Positions 20,858 to 49,922 of a DNA stretch of 64,000 nucleotides are shown here, one piece after another. Origin of the DNA: Polytrichum commune. Taxonomy: Eukaryota; Streptophyta; Polytrichopsida; Polytrichales; Polytrichaceae. The stretch is taken from the NCBI GenBank assembly GCA_950295325.1, contig OX485804.1, positions 5,270,001 through 5,334,000 on the forward strand, read 5' to 3'. The notes beneath the pieces were generated by a model, which made no database searches, was not told where the DNA came from, and saw nothing but the letters and a program-made list of their open reading frames with translations. Position 1 is the stretch's first letter; every line of letters begins with the position of its first letter. The position numbers and the translations under genes are program-made.

Positions 20858-23800
20858 ATGGCAGGGAAGAAGTCGGGGTATGAGAAGATGATGGAGCAAG
20901 CCCGGGTAGGGCTGAAGGGGAGAGGGCGAAGGCCGGCTTCCTCAACAGCGAGAACGAAGGAGGCTGTGAAGATGGAGGCATCAAAGGCAAAGAGTGGAAC
21001 TACCACTAAGGAGGATGTGAAGATGGAGGAAGAGATGGAGGAGGACACGAAGGTGGCAACCACATCTTCGGTGGGGCAGTCGGTGGCGTTTTTGTTGAAG
21101 AAGGAGACAGAGTTTGACCCTCGTTTGGCTGCCTATTGGAAGCCCGGGGAGCATGTTCCATTCACCTTTCTAGCCAGTGCATTTGATAGTAAGTCAAATA
21201 TCTAACCTCATTGAGTCATGGGTCATAGAGTGTCTGTGATGATATTCTTCTTCATTCCCTCATCGTGCAATGAATATCTGGGTTGTCTGAATTTGTACCA
21301 GAGAATGCTGAGATTGACTGAAGAAAATAGTTCCCATGTTGATCATCACAAAGTTGCATATCTCAGAGAATCACAAATCATAGAGTGTCTGTGATGATAT
21401 TCTTCTTCATTACCTCATCAATCAATGATAGCCACGGGTTTTCTGTATACCAGAGAATCTTGAAATGAACTGTTCATGCCTGCAATCCACACAAAATTCG
21501 TTCTACAAGAACAGCAAGATTGGATATGGATGGTACTGGCAAAATAGCACAAAGTTCTTGGATGGTGGATTCTGTGTATCCTTGAGTATCTCCAATGGAG
21601 AAGTCTTATCACATATTTTGATAGTTATGTAAATTTGGTGCTATGTCTAGTGATTTGGTTGGTAGGTTGATACTGTTCTGTATGCTCTTCAAATTGGGAA
21701 GCTGCACAAAATTAACACCACCAGCAAATATCTCATAGTTATGTAACTCTTGCTCTTCTTGCTTAAACCCTAAACCCTAAACCCTCAACCCTGTTATCAG
21801 GAAGTGTATTCCAGGAAGAGGCATGATGGTTGCACTTCTTAAAACGGTTCCATTACTAGTTTGCTGACGTTGGGGGTTGCAGATGCTACTCTTAAGAGAC
21901 TTACTTTTTTTAGTAATTGATCCAGATGTGAATACTTATGAAAGAGATGTGTTATCGATGAGATTTCAGTCATTTAATGTTTACTAAGACTTCAATGCAT
22001 ATTGGGATTTTTTAAAAATAAAATTTCATTTTCATCTGGCTTGTCATTTTGTGCAGTGATATCAAACGAGTCAGGGAGGCTGGCAATGACAAACATACTC
22101 TGCAACGTGTTCTGGACAGTCATTGCAACTACACCCAAGGACTTGTTGGCTGTTGTGAGCCTGTCAGCAAATCGAATTGCGCCAGCTCATGAGGGGGTTG
22201 AGCTTGGTATTGGTGATGCATCCTTAATCAAGGTCCTCACAGAGGCATATGGGAGAAAAGAAGACCAAATAAAAGCACAGCTGAAGGTGTAGTTTATGTT
22301 CTTATGCCAATTTCTGGGTACTACCTAGTTGACCCCATCACTTAACCACAATGATGTTTGATTTGTCTCTCAATCTGGTCTGCAATTTAACATGTCTTTG
22401 ACATACAAACACATCTCTGGGGCAGCTAAGTGTGTATTCTATGCAATTTATAACATTGACGTGACTTTCTCAGTGATCAGTCCTGAGGTAGTACATGTTT
22501 GCCAATTTTCCAGTCAAGGAATTTCATTCTGAGCACTCAAGTGTGTTTTGGAGATTTCGTCAGATTTGGACCCATTCATGTTTTTTGGAAATATCATTGG
22601 TTGATAATGAAGCAAGTCCTTTACACAGTCTTGGAGAAACTCAGTTCAGTCAAGTATCCATTTTTTGGAATCTAGTCATTATTTGAATTTTTACTTCACG
22701 GTACTGCTAGAGGTATTTAACTTTGCAGCTGCATTATGAAGAATTGTTCATGGATATTATCATGAATATTAAGCTACTCAAAAGACATTGTAAGTTGCTG
22801 GGCATGTCTAATCCCTATGTTTGATGCTTTTTGACACAGGAACACATGTGGAATTATTTATATGCTGTTGGAAAAATTTAATGTGGCTTCAATTTGTGAG
22901 TCTCGACAATCTCTCTCTGAGCAGTGGTGCATGTGAATGATTGCAGACATTGGGTGACTTGGGTCTTGTTGCAAAGGCCAGCCGCACCTCACAGAAGGTC
23001 ATGTACAAGGCACCTACTTTGACATGTGTTAAAGTGCTGGAAACCTTCCGTGAGATTGCAAAGGTTTACCAAACTTCCCCACAATCATCTTGATGGTTCC
23101 GGTCATGTTTTTTCCTCTGGCTTCCTTATTTGCAGCTACATTCAGCATCTCATTTTTCTTGTTGGAGTGTTGTCATTGCGCTTCTGATTGATGAAGAGTT
23201 TGGGATTGAAATCTTATTGCCTTTTTTTTTCCTGGTTATTAAAGTCATCCATAAAGTCATCCTGTATTTTAAGGGAATCCGGGCCCTCTAAGCGAGTTTC
23301 TCCTGAAAGTAAAGGCACTTGAGGCATTTCTATATGTAACTCGTGCAGCCTGGATCATGGACCCTCGTTTAGACTCAAATAACAAGAAGGTGACATCATT
23401 TTGGCCTAGTAAGGATTGTGGTGTCTCCTTGGCCCACATGGAGGAGGGTGATGTCTTGCCTGGGGGTAGTCATAAATACTCTGTTCTTCACACAAAACTC
23501 AGTCTTCCTTGAGTTTTTTCAGGACTTAATAGAGGATACTAAATATGGTAATCTGAGAGGATTCCTTCAATTTTTATGGTTTCATGATGGGATGAAAAGT
23601 TTTAGAAATATTAAGCACTATTTGAATCCATGTGTCAGTTATGTGTGCTTCTGTGACTGCAGGATTCTGGCAAGGAGAGCCAAGACAAGAAACGTGGGCG
23701 TATGAAAGCTCTCCTCGTCGCAGCTACAGACTGTGAACCCCTGTATGTGGTCCGCCTACTTCAGGTCTCAGCTACCCTTTCTGGCCATGGACTGTCAATG

Positions 23801-26800
23801 CAGATTTATTGGTCATTGGCATTCTTATTTTACCTTCAACATAATTTTTCTATGTGCTTATAGTTTTTCTGGGTTCTTTGTCCACAGTCAAAACTGCGCA
23901 TAGGACTTGCAGAGAAGACAGTGCTGGCAGCATTGGCACACGCATCAGTGCTATCCGAGGACCCTCCTGTACCTGCCTCTCAGCTCCAAGCGCGGTTGAA
24001 TGAGGTAAACATTATAGCCAACAAAGTGTTCAGAAGTATTTAAGGTAGATGAATTTTAAATGGTTAACTATTTCTGAATTACCCACTTCTTCTAGGATAT
24101 TAAACATGTGATTAGTATGAGAGGATTAGCAAATCCAATTTGAGGTCATAGCCATTTTTTATATAATTTTCAGAGCTCATATGAATCTCTTATAATTTTC
24201 AAAGTGAAAATTCTTGGTCTTGAATGATTGTTTAGGTCCCCTCGATTATGTTGGCTATTGAACCTAGAACAATCTCTTTTGAACACATGTCTTTCTAGTG
24301 TCCGTTCTTAGATCCACACCTAAATATAGGTGTCCCGATTATGAATTAGGACCACTTACATTATACCACACCTATACTTTGTTTCCAAAAAATGAGGCAA
24401 GTCAGGGCCGATGTTAGTTTATTTTCACTGTTCATTTGGTTGTGGTTTGAGAGTAATGAAGTCATTTTGTTCATGTTATTTGTCATTACTCTAGTTCAAG
24501 GGAGGGAGGCATGAAGGTTGTTCAGTCATTCGAAAATGACACATCATAAGTGAATACAAACAGCAATGGTGCCTTTTGCTTAAAGTTTATCAACCTTTTA
24601 AGAGTTGCTAGAAGTGCAGGATTTGTACTTCAATATCAATTTATAGTTCTTAAGGCTTATAATTGGTGGCTGGGTGCAGGCAGAGGAAATTATGAAAAAT
24701 ACGTACTCTGTACTTCCATCATATGAGAAGATCATAAGTGCTATTGTGCAACATGGCATCCGCAACCTATCAGATACCTGCAAGTTCACTGTAGGTGTTC
24801 CCATTGGGCCCATGCTGGCTAAGCCTACAACAGGTGTCTCGGAAGTTCTTAACAAATTCCAGGACATGGAGTTCTCCTGTGAATACAAGTATGATGGAGA
24901 ACGAGCACAGGTCATAGTTCATTTGAATTCATCGTGCCAGTAAATGCTCTTCTGATGGCTTGGTAACTAAGCTTCTGTTCTGTTGTTGATCGTATGGCTA
25001 CTGATGGCACCAAAGCCTGCCTTGGTTCTCAAGTGACTACCATAAAGTGCTTCCTGGTTCATCCTTTTTGATGCTGAACTATGATTTCCGCATGGGATCC
25101 ATGTGGACTTAACCCATGTAATACTGCCATGTGGCATTACATCAAGAATACATATTTATTTAAAGGCCCAGCAAGAAGCACTTTGTGATATCTGTATAAT
25201 TGTGGATCTAGTTCGATAATCTAGTCCAGAAGTATTTTTACAGTCATCCTTGAAACTGCAGGTGCATTTTCTGGAAGGTGGGAAAATTGAGATTTATAGT
25301 AGGAATGCTGAACATAATACTGGAAAATTCCCTGATATAGTTGGAGTGATGCCTAGGTACGTATGATCCTCCTTCCTCATCTGTTTATTGTACAAGTACA
25401 TCTGTAACTACTTCTGAAACTCTTCTGGGATTGAATGGGTTTAACACTATATTACAATGATGTGGTACTCTTGTTGTTCTATACCTTGCTTTTTCCAAGT
25501 TAAGCTTCTCAGGTTTTAAGGATCCTGGTTTCATTCTAACGACGTAGTTGTCATCTATTCTTTTGAAATATGGAGGCTTAGCATTTAGAGCTTGCTCATG
25601 AAGGAAGGAAATAGACAACCCTGTTATCTAAGCCACTTGGCTGAAACATCAAAGTTATCCTCTAACTCAACGTGACTTTTGGTCGGGAGTTGGTTGTTTT
25701 GCATACAAGATCTTCCATCTTCCTTTTTTGGAAAATTCTTGGTGTATGCTCGGAGGTAGTATAACTACTAGAAATGTGGTAGTTTCATGGCACAACAATC
25801 TAACAAGAAGTGACCAGAATGACATGGGCTGGTGTCATTCGCGGTCACTTCTTCTTAGATTGTCGTGCCATGACAATACCACATTTCTACAAGTGTGTGG
25901 ATGTTTGAACAAAGAACATTCTATATTGGTTCATTGAGAGTCAAACTCATTTTGGCACGCCAAGACACGCTAAAATAGGTTGCACTTCATTTATATTCAA
26001 ACACTACATACCTCCGAGCAAGAATCAAGAAATTATTGATATTGTGTGCAAAACAACCGATGGAAAAGTATAGGGACCAATCCCTGACGAAATGTCCCAT
26101 TGAGTTAAAAATAGCTCTATTAAAGTGTAAAAGGGATGGTATGTATATGCTTTTTTTTGAACAGTTGATATTGCCGGACTTTTCGCTGATGAGGACTGCT
26201 ATCAGTGTGCAGGTGCATGAAACCAGGGGTGAAGAACTTTGTACTTGATTGTGAAGTGGTGGCTTATGACCGGGAGAAAAACAGGATATTACCCTTCCAG
26301 GTGGGTTTCAAACTCTTTTTTGTGTTACCATCAGGATGCACGTATGCTGAAGAAATCTTGTCAGCAAAACAGCTGTATTTCCATCAAGTTGGCTGATTGG
26401 ACATGCCTTGAGCAGATCACAGATTGACTTGATCAAATTACTACGTTAGCACAGCTATCTATCTATCTATCTATCTATATATGTCTCTAAATAATCTATT
26501 TTGCAGCTACACCTAAATTTATCCTTGATGAGGTACATGCTATTTTATGTGAATGTGCAGATTCTGAGTACAAGGGCAAGGAAAGGTGTTGTGCTAAGCA
26601 GCATCAAGATCCAAGTGTGCCTTTTTGCATTTGACCTTCTGTACTTGAATGGTCGTTCATTATTACAGGAGCAGCTCAATGTGCGGAGAGAGGTAGGTGA
26701 TACCCAACTTCAACAAGTCTATAGCCGTACTCCTTTTTAAATGTGGAGTAGTTCTTGGTGATTGATATGAAGATTTGATTCACATGGGTTGCTCTTCATT

Positions 26801-29591
26801 GTCCAGTTGATGTATTCTTCGTTTCAAGAAGTGGATGGAGTGTTCAAGTTTGCAACTGTGAAAAACTCTAATGACCTGGAAGAAATCCAAAAATTTCTTG
26901 AAGATGCCATTAATGCCAGGTATGTAATGACAACTAATTGGTTTCCTTTAATGCATCAATGCATGATGTATGCAAAGAACATTGAAGTATACTGCTTTGC
27001 TTCTCGTTATCTAATAACTTTTGAGTGCTTAGGTAATAGGGGCAGATGGATGACCAAATGCATTTTTCCTTTGTGGACTTTGACTATTCTGGAGTTTTAA
27101 TATCTTGGCGGCAGTTGCGAGGGCTTAATTGTAAAGACTTTGTCCAAGGATGCAACATATGAACCTGCCAAGCGCTCAAATAACTGGCTCAAGCTCAAGA
27201 AGGACTACATGAACACGTACGCTCACAAATATTGTTCAAATAATTTGCTGCTTTATATAAAACACTAGTTTTTGGATATGCCAAGCCTGCTACGTTATTT
27301 GCATCTTAAATCGCTTATCAATTATGTTTGTTAACTAGCTGTATATGGAGTTACCCTGGTTGACAAACGACACAAGTCCTGTATATGAGTGCAAAGTGCT
27401 GGAATTCATTAACAGTTCCAATGTCCACCTTTTGATTTGATCCATCATGTTGAATGAGTACACTAAAGTGCTCTTCCAAATTATTATTAGAAATTCTGAT
27501 TTGACCAGTGATATTCCTTGGCTGAATTCTGAAGAGGATGTATTTTTGCAGAACTGGAGACTCGCTGGATCTGGTGCCAATTGGAGCATTTTATGGCCGC
27601 GGAAAACGTGTTGGTATGACTAACTACATCTCGGTATCCCTAGTTTAGCAGAAGTATTATTGAGAGATGCCTTGCAAAACCTCTCCAAATACTTTTGAAG
27701 ATTTGATTATACTGTTTACTCTTTTTGAAGAATGTTGGAGGGATGTCAGTAGTGCACAAAGTGACCACGCTTTGCTGTTAATTGTGCGAGTTCTATTCCA
27801 TGTTGCAGGTGTATTTGGGGCATTTTTACTGGCTTGTTATGACGAGGAGCATGAGGAGTTTCAAAGTATTTGCAAAATCGGTAAAGTTTGAAGCCTGTTG
27901 TGCCCCTCATCTTGAAAGTGACTCTGAAAAAAATGACAAACAAGGAAGTAATTGTAAAGTCACCACTATGAGATAATTTCTCATAGGTCTTCTGATGAAG
28001 TTTCTTGGTTATGTCGTCAGGAACTGGTTTTTCAGAGGCAGTACTTGATGAGCGTTCTGTCTCGCTACGTAGCCATATTATACCTGAACCCAAGGTACAC
28101 AAATGGAATACTCTCAAAAACTTTACGATGATCCAAGTTTTAATTGGTTTACTTCACATAAGTGAAGTTGGTCTAGAATGGATGCTTTTAGCTCTGGACT
28201 CACTTCTCATGGATTTAACCACTTTCTTTGTTTCTGTTGTTAGGAACTTTTACTAGATATGTATTTCAATAATTGCTATATACCGTGTTGATATCCATTG
28301 AAGTTTGTCATTTTCTCTGCATGAACGTTGTTGTTTGCCTTGTAGAAAATGCGCAAAGTAGGTAGTCTAATTTAATGCACTTGGGACTGTCATCTGTTGC
28401 ATTCTGTGCAGTCATACTACCGATATGGGGATGTTGGAGTAGATGTCTGGTTTGAGGATGTTGAGGTATTTATTGCACATTCTAATTCACTGTCTTAGAT
28501 AAACTGTTTCATCAGTTTATATGCAAGTAGGCAACCTATTTGTCATAATTCTTTTTAGCGTTGTGGCATAGATGTGGAGAACTTGACATGGAATATGACA
28601 ATTTTAAAGTTTGTCTTCAAATGTGGAGTAGAATTGCAACTGCAGTTAAGGGTAATCAGTGCAACTGTATACTTTGCTTTTACAGGTATGGGAGGTAAAA
28701 GCTGCTGATCTAAGTATTAGTCCTGTACATCGAGCTGCCCTGGGTTTGGTTGATACCAACAAGGTGCACATTCTTACAAATTACTAAAGAAAGAGTTCAT
28801 GTTAAAGTTATTTGTGTTCTTTCCTTATGTTGCTTTACCATTAAGCAAACCTAATTACTTATTTGTCAATTGAGCAAACCTAATCCATTGTTTTCATATG
28901 TTGCTTTACCTCGCTGAATTCGAGTGCATAAACCCATATTATTGTTCATCATTTTTTTGTTCAGGAATGGGAGTAGGTTTGACCAATGAAATAAAAATAA
29001 AAATGGTGTGATAAACAATGATACAACAAATCACTGTTTCTCAATCAAATAATTTTGCTCAATTCATTGTTTATCAAAGAATGTGGTCTGACTAGAAAAC
29101 TTTCTGAACCTTTGATTGCAGGGCATTTCGTTGCGGTTTCCAAGGTTGGTGAGACTAAGAGAAGACAAAACACCTGTTGAGGCAACCTCTTCTATACAGG
29201 TCTGTTGAACAAATGACTTAGGACTATAGTGTGGGTGGGTATAGTTTCAAATATGGTTAATAGATGCATTCGCATTCCGCCTCAAAGGAAAGTTTCTGAG
29301 TTGGAGAGGGGACATTCAGTGAAAGCTATTTATGGTCATATGATTGGGAATGTCAGTGACATCAAGATTTGTAGTATAGAAACATTGGAACAATTATAAT
29401 CTGTTTTATTAATTCCCAAATACACACTGGTTTAATCCCTTTCTGATCACACTGTACCTTATTGCCTTACTGGTTTTTAATTTGTATTGACACTCCTATT
29501 ATCAAATCTGTTTTGTCAGGTTGCAGAGATGTACCGGGCTCAGAAGTTCAATCATGGCGCAGGTACTAATGATGCTGATGACAACAATTAG
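20858..29591 (+). CDS. LIG1: ATP-dependent DNA ligase 1
   Basis: Coding exons: 20858-21188, 22057-22286, 22947-23063, 23663-23764, 23888-24004, 24680-24910, 25262-25356, 26213-26300, 26561-26692, 26807-26919, 27115-27216, 27552-27613, 27809-27880, 28021-28094, 28412-28465, 28686-28763, 29122-29199, 29520-29591. All introns are GT-AG and phases agree: 715 aa from ATG 20858. The N-terminus is basic and low-complexity. DNA-binding domain landmarks are [15 protein letters not shown] and [14 protein letters not shown]. Catalytic motifs: [11 protein letters not shown] (nucleotidyl Lys369), [13 protein letters not shown], IIIa [32 protein letters not shown]. The OB-fold region ends [17 protein letters not shown], then GISLRFPRL. 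The enzyme seals nicks in replication and repair, making a ligase-AMP intermediate. Start at 20858 gives the nuclear-type form ([16 protein letters not shown]); a longer form may use the leader exon upstream. All motifs are intact. Confidence 0.93.
21762..21792 (-). promoter_or_regulatory. Telo-box cluster in an early LIG1 intron
   Basis: Three tandem CCCTAAA units plus a variant lie in the intron after the first ligase coding exon. The class matches the TTTAGGG cluster in WDR74, in opposite orientation. A role in proliferation-linked expression is known for telo-boxes in other plants and is only inferred here. Confidence 0.55.
24080..24400 (+). mobile_element. Partial foldback-element copy in a LIG1 intron
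   Basis: Matches the left half of the 18007-18579 foldback: GGATTAGCAAATCCAATTTG, CAGAGCTCATATGAAT, CAAAGTGAAAATTCTTGG, then GGCTATTGAACCTAGAA. It continues with GTGTCCGTTCTTAGATCC, which is also found in reverse in a phototropin intron near 33430. The right arm was not seen. Confidence 0.55.
25736..26031 (+). repeat. TIR element with a 56-bp-stem hairpin in a LIG1 intron
   Basis: Outer 23-bp inverted ends (25736-25758 and 26009-26031) share TTCTTG and TGCTCGGAGGTA. Inside, 25769-25824 pairs with 25833-25889 around the 8-nt loop TGGGCTGG. The stem is about 56 bp with few mismatches, closing on GAATGACA/TGTCATTC. The host intron is on the sense strand, so the hairpin is transcribed with LIG1 pre-mRNA. 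This could be a MITE that folds like a microRNA precursor; processing is not shown. Confidence 0.7.
26455..26480. repeat. TATC microsatellite in a LIG1 intron
   Basis: About six TATC units, 80-105 bp upstream of the exon at 26561. Confidence 0.8.
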
Positions 29592-32129
29592 ATTAAATCA
29601 ATAACTTACGACCAAGGTATTATTCTGTGGAGGCTCAATGGAGTTCTTCATGTGTTTCTTGTACACTCACATTTGGTGAGTATAGTGCACTTTCTGACAT
29701 TAGTCAGTCAGAAATTTGTGTAGGTTTGTAATTGTGGTGCACTTTTTGAGGGAAGGTAAGGTGACTCAAGATACACGGATGGATGTATTAAAATGTATGC
29801 CTTAGTCACTAGATTCTACACGTTTCTCTGGCTTTTGATAGTCATTGTTGTTTAAAAGATTGAGTTTTCTTGTATAGATACAGGGATAATACATCATAGC
29901 TAGAAAATAGTTGTTAGACAAATTACCCAACCATACAGCTTACTCAGAAGTTCAGAAAGCTGGTGACGTTCTGTTTATTGATCAAAGTGAAAGGCTTTCA
30001 AAGAAGTGATTCCAAAGCTCAACAATTCGCTGACAGTTATGTCTTGAAACTATACTAAGAGTCCAGGGCAGGTTTTCAGTGCTTCATCTCATTGAATAGG
30101 ATGAATTCAAACTTTGGTTGTACATACGTATATCTTGGTAATACTGTTGAACACACATCTCCCTGACTTGTTATTGTCTGTGGTTGGTCACTCAATGGAT
30201 GCATTTATTGATTGCCGGTTTTGTTCAAAACCGAGCCTCACATGCACTTGCTGTGACAGTTTTTGTACTTTCAATGATGTAATATATGTGAATGTCACAC
30301 AGATGTTTAGTCTATAATTTTTGTAAAGCACAAAAAGTATGTTCTGTACCGAGAAAGTTTTTTTGCAAGTTGTGAGCTTCTGTGAACTTAGGTTCAGCAC
30401 TGGTCTAGGGCAGTCATAGTGAACGCACATCCCCTGACCTTGCACCCATTTTTGACAAGTTAGCATCATTTATCTTGCCCATTAATTACGACAACATGAC
30501 TTAAGAACATTGGAATGTGCAAAAAGATTTACGGTCATGGAGGTTGACTATAAATCTTGTTTTGAGAGTGATTCATTGTGAAATGAAAGTATGCAAGTTG
30601 AAAGTGTGATGTGTCCGTATTCAAGTGCTCTCAACCGTTCTATTCTAATAATATCATTACACTATTGTATGTCACCTTAGTTTTTCAACTTGAATTTGTG
30701 AATGCAGTGCTATGCTATGAGAATAAACAAAGTATAATTTTGAACAAAATCTAGCTCATTCCTGGCTCCACCTAACTTACAGACTCAACTGAACAATGTT
30801 ATGCATCTCCTCAATTATCTATCTATCTATTTATTACCTAAATAGAAACCAACTACTGCAAGGTAGGCAATAAACCCCATCATGTACCAAGGGGACTCTT
30901 GAGTAGGACAAAGCCAATGGGTTCAAATTCATGTCAATGTTATTTTTTCTTTTCTTCTCTTTCTAAATCTTTGAGTAACGGGCTTGTCTTCTCTTGTCCT
31001 AGATTAATCTTGTGTGTGGGATGTATGGAGCTTGGAGAGAAGGATTGCAGAGGAGTTGTCTTAAGATGAATTTTGTTTTACTGAAACAAAGCACACAACC
31101 ACATGGCACACTTGGTAGGTAAGTTTGTTTCACAACTTCCAAGACTTTTTCTATCTCAACACATGTATCCTTGTAAGTATGAGTTTCACACGGATGCTGG
31201 ACCGGTATATAGGTCAATCCCTAAAATCAATACATAATATTGATATTGGCATCTAAATAACAATCTACAGATTGGTATCAAAATTGTGATACTAGATAGT
31301 TATTGCTAATTGGTGAGACTTACATAGGGTAAGAAAACCTTTGCATACTCAAATCAATATTCGGATCAATGTCATTCTAATACCGTATTGCACATGTATA
31401 TTGAAGGATGGTATAAAAAACAAAAGTATTCTCAAATATATGTACCCTACTTGTATCAAAAAATGTATAATTCTTGTTATATATTCCCAAACTATGGCAA
31501 CTGATACTTATAGGTAAAGGTAAATAATACCTCACTACAAATAAGAATAAGGAGAGATAGTTAAGCCAAAGCAATCAAAACAAAACAAATAATGAACAAT
31601 TCACAATATTGTTTTGGAACATACCAATATTGACTCGTTACAGTTGCTCTCCTCTTTGTCAATTTCGTTTGTGTGTTTGTGTATGTGGGCGGGTTTCGCA
31701 AGAAGCAAAAATCTCCAAAATTATACAATAAGTGGTTGTGATTCCTGTAGAGGTCACAAATTTGCACAACAAATTTTCTTACTCGCCTTGGAAATGTGGT
31801 CTATTGTAGGTTTCCCCTTGCCTGTTGAGTTTTTTTTATTTACAAGAAAATTTATGAAATTTTTCTCAACCCATAACATTGTAACCTCCATAAGAATGTA
31901 TTGGAAGAGCAGGTATCAAAGGCCACGGAGACCTTATGTGATCACTTGAAGAGAGAGAATTCTCATTTTGCCTCTTATAAGATTGAATGCAACTCAATTT
32001 TGATTCTGAAACTTAAAACGACAGTCTACATGATTTACAAATGTGAACCAAACGTAAACAATTCCCAATTCAATCCGATGCTCAAAATAGTTTGTGGAAG
32101 TGCCCACAATACAATAAGAGCCACACACC
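29592..32129. other. Convergent intergenic region between LIG1 and PHOT
   Basis: Holds the 3' ends of two genes facing each other. AT-rich, without a recognisable ORF, RNA gene or complete element. Polyadenylation sites could not be placed. Confidence 0.5.
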
Positions 32130-48585
<16,456 letters not shown>

Positions 48586-49187
48586 CAGTTTATTGGCATT
48601 CACATCTCGGGGTGCCAATTATTAGATCAATTGCCCTATTAGATCAGTTGTTTCTAAATCAGTGCTTCGAGTACCTGTAATGAAATGATGATTTGTTCTT
48701 TCAACAAATAGGAGAAACATGCCTGGAAAGAGGGCATTGAGTGTATTTCACAAATGTGTCATTTTGCACTTTCGAAAGTCAATTTTATACTAATTAGATG
48801 CAAGGGGCCACCATCCAGGCCCCTTAGGTGTTGAATTTCACTCGTAAAAAAATTTACAAAATTTCATAGAATTCAGTCTTAACAATGCTTATAATGGGAA
48901 AGTGGAGCTCTCCCAAATGATGCTTCTCAGAAATGGGTTAGCAGCTCCAAACCATGTTCTAACTCACAGACGGTGACCCCTGCAAGTGCTACAGATAGTT
49001 GAATGTCACATGACATTCCCGATGAATAATTTGGTGACAAACAAGAGTCTTAAGTACCAATTTGAGATGGAAATGGGGGCACTATTACAAGAAGTGGAGA
49101 TCCAAAAACAGTTTGAAAAATGTGTGATATGAGATAGCTTCGACTGACTTCGCCAACTGAGAAGAGTTACTTACTGGCCTCGCGGTC
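48586..49187. other. Upstream region of PHOT
   Basis: Contains the probable promoter and leader of the phototropin gene. No TATA box or light-responsive element could be assigned with confidence. No ORF of interest was seen. Confidence 0.4.
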
Positions 49188-49220
49188 ACCTCGTCAAATC
49201 CTCGAGGGATTTGACGAGGT
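49188..49220. repeat. Perfect 14-bp inverted repeat
   Basis: ACCTCGTCAAATCC (49188-49201) and its exact reverse complement (49207-49220) flank the 5-nt loop TCGAG. It may be the centre of a decayed foldback element; no wider symmetry was followed. Confidence 0.8.
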
Positions 49221-49922
49221 AGGGGTTACAGGTAGGGGTGGTCAGTCGCAATGTGAGATGGGACTTTCTGAAAATGGGGGCACTATCTAGAAGAATCAGA
49301 GATCTACAAACACGAAAAGGAAAAAGAAAATCGGCGAGATGTGGGAGAGACAACTTCGACTTATCTATGTCGTGGAGTGGTGGATATTATCGTGACCTGG
49401 TCAATGCAGGTTTAAGTTATTGACACTCAAATCCTCGGTGAATGAAAATGTGAGCCTACGGGGTTATTGGAAATGAGGCTTGAGAAGAAGCAAACATCAC
49501 AAACCACCCTGCTAGTGGTGGTGGGTTCATTTGTTTAACCAGGGAGTAAACAAGGAAGCGCCCTTTGCCGCAAGTTGAATTTGAAGCGAACACTCCTGAA
49601 GATGCTTGAGAAATGGAAGGCTGGCGTTTGTGTGCACTCATAATTAGAGATCGCAACCTTCAGGAGCAACATTCTTCATCTCTTTTGTACTTGTTTTATC
49701 GCAACTAGCTGATTCCACTTGAGCAAATGTGGCGATGGATTCAGGCTGGTCTCATTTTTCAGGCTTCCACTGCTTAAATCCTTGGTAATGAATCAATTAT
49801 CCTGGTAATGTATCAAGTTTCCATAAGGTTCCATAGACAGAGGACCCGAACAACGAAATAATTGTGCACAGAGATGGTGAACCGTAACAGGACCGAATAT
49901 TGTCACAGTTTAACAATCTTAC

